Of a stretch of 6,187 nt of DNA, positions 5,636-6,187 are shown one piece after another. How positions within the stretch are numbered: position 1 is the first letter of the stretch; each line of letters begins with the position of its first letter. The notes under the pieces were generated by a model, which saw nothing but the letters and a program-made list of their open reading frames with translations, ran no database searches and was not told the DNA's origin. The translations under genes and the position numbers were made by a program. This DNA is from Actinomycetes bacterium (GTDB lineage Bacteria; Actinomycetota; Actinomycetes; Actinomycetales; Cellulomonadaceae): assembly GCA_023432565.1 (NCBI GenBank), contig JAEYUL010000091.1, positions 1-6,187 of the forward strand. The letters run 5' to 3'.

Positions 5636-5641
5636 AGCCTA
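5636..5641 (-). promoter_or_regulatory. -10 element of RDD gene (predicted leaderless)
   Basis: TAGGCT on the minus strand, 6 nt before the GTG at 5629; shifting by one base (TTAGGC) gives 7 nt. No Shine-Dalgarno is present. This is the same arrangement as four other genes in the window, with slightly shorter spacing. Confidence 0.5.
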
Positions 5642-5657
5642 AGTGGCGTGCCGACTC

Positions 5658-5671
5658 GGGCCGCACGGCCC
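5658..5671. promoter_or_regulatory. Perfect 14-bp dyad upstream of RDD gene
   Basis: GGGCCG-CA-CGGCCC is a perfect inverted repeat located where the RDD -35 element would lie (about 5659-5664). It could be an operator or a chance palindrome in GC-rich DNA. Confidence 0.3.
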
Positions 5672-5714
5672 CGGGCTCGCGGCGTCTCACGATCGTTACA
5701 CCGACGTCCCTCGC

Positions 5715-5752
5715 GTAACCTCGCGGAAACACTTGCCTCACACCAGAGAAAC
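5715..5752 (+). promoter_or_regulatory. GlnR box upstream of glnA
   Basis: Four pentamers stand at exact 11-bp steps: GTAAC (5715-5719), GAAAC (5726-5730), CTCAC (5737-5741) and GAAAC (5748-5752), each separated by 6 nt. This is the GTnAC-n6-GaAAc-n6-GTnAC-n6-GaAAc layout known for GlnR, the OmpR-type nitrogen regulator of many actinobacteria; only the first base of the third element deviates. It covers the -35 region of the likely glnA promoter, centred about 42 bp before the predicted transcription start, which suits an activator contacting polymerase but could also repress. A further GTTAC at 5695-5699 lies outside the 11-bp phase. Confidence 0.75.
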
Positions 5753-5762
5753 GGCCCCCGCC

Positions 5763-5768
5763 TAGCGT
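5763..5768 (+). promoter_or_regulatory. Candidate -10 element of glnA
   Basis: TAGCGT fits TANNNT and begins 10 bp after the GlnR box. It would start transcription near 5776 and give a leader of about 35 nt carrying the ribosome-binding site. TAGCCC at 5774-5779 is a weaker alternative. No -35 consensus is visible. Confidence 0.45.
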
Positions 5769-5798
5769 CTGGCTAGCCCGATGCGGGCACCATCGACC

Positions 5799-5804
5799 GA
5801 GGAG
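5799..5804 (+). promoter_or_regulatory. Shine-Dalgarno of glnA
   Basis: GAGGAG ends 6 nt before the ATG at 5811. It decides the start over the in-frame ATG at 5781, which has no such site. Confidence 0.85.
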
Positions 5805-5810
5805 CAGCGG

Positions 5811-6187
5811 ATGTTCAGCAAGCCAGAGGAAGTCCTGGCGTTCATCAAGAGCGAGGACGTCAAGTTCGTCGACGTGCGTTTCTGTGACCTGCCCGGCGTG
5901 ATGCAGCACTTCAACGTCCCGGCCCAGTCGCTGGACGCCGACTTCTTCACGGACGGCCAGATGTTCGACGGCTCGTCCATCCGCGGTTTCCAGGCGATCC
6001 ACGAGTCCGACATGAAGCTCGTGCCGGACGTCACGACGGCCTACGTCGACCCGTTCCGCACGGAGAAGACGCTCAACATCAACTTCCACATCGTCGACCC
6101 GTACACCGACGAGCCCTACAGCCGCGACCCGCGTCAGGTCGCCGCGAAGGCCGAGGCGTACCTGAAGTCGACCGGCATCGCGGACAC
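5811..6187 (+). CDS. glnA: Glutamine synthetase type I, 3' end outside window
   Basis: Glutamine synthetase makes glutamine from glutamate, ammonia and ATP in the cytoplasm, the main entry of ammonium into metabolism. The first 125 residues (about a quarter of the enzyme) are present: the beta-grasp N-terminal domain with VKFVDVRFCDLPGVMQHF (17-34), the FDGSSIRGFQAIHESDM segment (52-68) that forms part of the active site at the subunit interface, and DPFRTEKTLNINFHIVDP (80-97). It closely follows actinobacterial GlnA1 (M. tuberculosis Rv2220, Streptomyces glnA); the MFxxxxD-like N-terminus and ribosome-binding site support the start at 5811. Catalytic metal ligands and the adenylylated tyrosine lie beyond the window, so adenylylation control cannot be checked. 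A GlnR box upstream predicts nitrogen control. The gene is divergent from the RDD gene. Confidence 0.97.
   Translation, partial: MFSKPEEVLAFIKSEDVKFVDVRFCDLPGVMQHFNVPAQSLDADFFTDGQMFDGSSIRGFQAIHESDMKLVPDVTTAYVDPFRTEKTLNINFHIVDPYTDEPYSRDPRQVAAKAEAYLKSTGIAD

Noticed and set aside
5781..5810. In-frame ATG at 5781 as the glnA start
   Set aside because: It would add ten residues absent from actinobacterial GlnA and lacks a ribosome-binding site, while GAGGAG sits at the right distance from 5811.
3870..6089. 739-codon minus-strand open frame
   Set aside because: It is antisense to lipA, DUF4191 and glnA, all of which are clear conserved genes, and crosses the RDD gene in a different frame with low-complexity Arg/Ala-rich sequence.
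1..6187. tRNA, rRNA, CRISPR array, insertion sequence or phage features
   Set aside because: No structured RNA gene, regularly spaced repeats, transposase or integrase motifs were seen; the 30-bp repeat has only two adjacent copies without spacers.

Overview
The window is a very GC-rich chromosomal segment from an actinobacterium. Codon third positions are almost all G or C, -10 hexamers are of the actinobacterial TANNNT type, and the gene order lipB - lipA - DUF4191 membrane protein - RDD protein - glnA is a known actinobacterial neighbourhood (Mycobacterium tuberculosis Rv2217-Rv2220). Protein style suggests Micrococcales, possibly a Cellulomonas relative, but that is inference.

Layout. 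Positions 1-827 (minus) hold the first 275 codons of a kinase-fold protein that has lost its catalytic residues and runs off the left edge. Upstream of it on the same strand is a Gfo/Idh/MocA-family NAD(P)-dependent oxidoreductase (891-1913). A 43-bp divergent intergenic region separates this from lipB (1957-2637, plus). A small flavodoxin-domain gene (2645-3136, minus) lies between lipB and lipA. Then come lipA (3283-4284, plus), a two-helix DUF4191 membrane protein (4365-5075, plus), a convergent RDD-family membrane protein (5138-5629, minus) and the first 125 codons of glnA (5811 to the right edge, plus). No stretch over 300 bp lacks a gene.

Function. LipB moves octanoate from acyl carrier protein to lipoyl domains and LipA inserts two sulfurs, so the pair forms the de novo lipoate pathway for 2-oxoacid dehydrogenases and the glycine cleavage system. 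GlnA makes glutamine from glutamate and ammonia. The roles of the two membrane proteins between them are unknown. The oxidoreductase and pseudokinase form a separate leftward unit with no assignable pathway.

Regulation is the most informative part. Five of the six genes whose starts are fully visible upstream, excluding glnA and the flavodoxin gene, have or nearly have the same arrangement: a TANNNT hexamer ending 7 nt (6 nt for the RDD gene) before the start codon with no good Shine-Dalgarno. This predicts leaderless mRNAs for oxidoreductase, lipB, lipA, DUF4191 and RDD genes; the pseudokinase gene shows neither signal. The flavodoxin gene and glnA instead have strong ribosome-binding sites. 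Upstream of glnA is a four-element, 11-bp-periodic site matching the actinobacterial GlnR consensus. Smaller items are a 30-bp tandem duplication of the RDD gene's 3' end including its stop codon, and a DosR-like dyad upstream of the flavodoxin gene. I found no CRISPR, mobile element, tRNA or rRNA, and nothing that amounts to a wholly new system.
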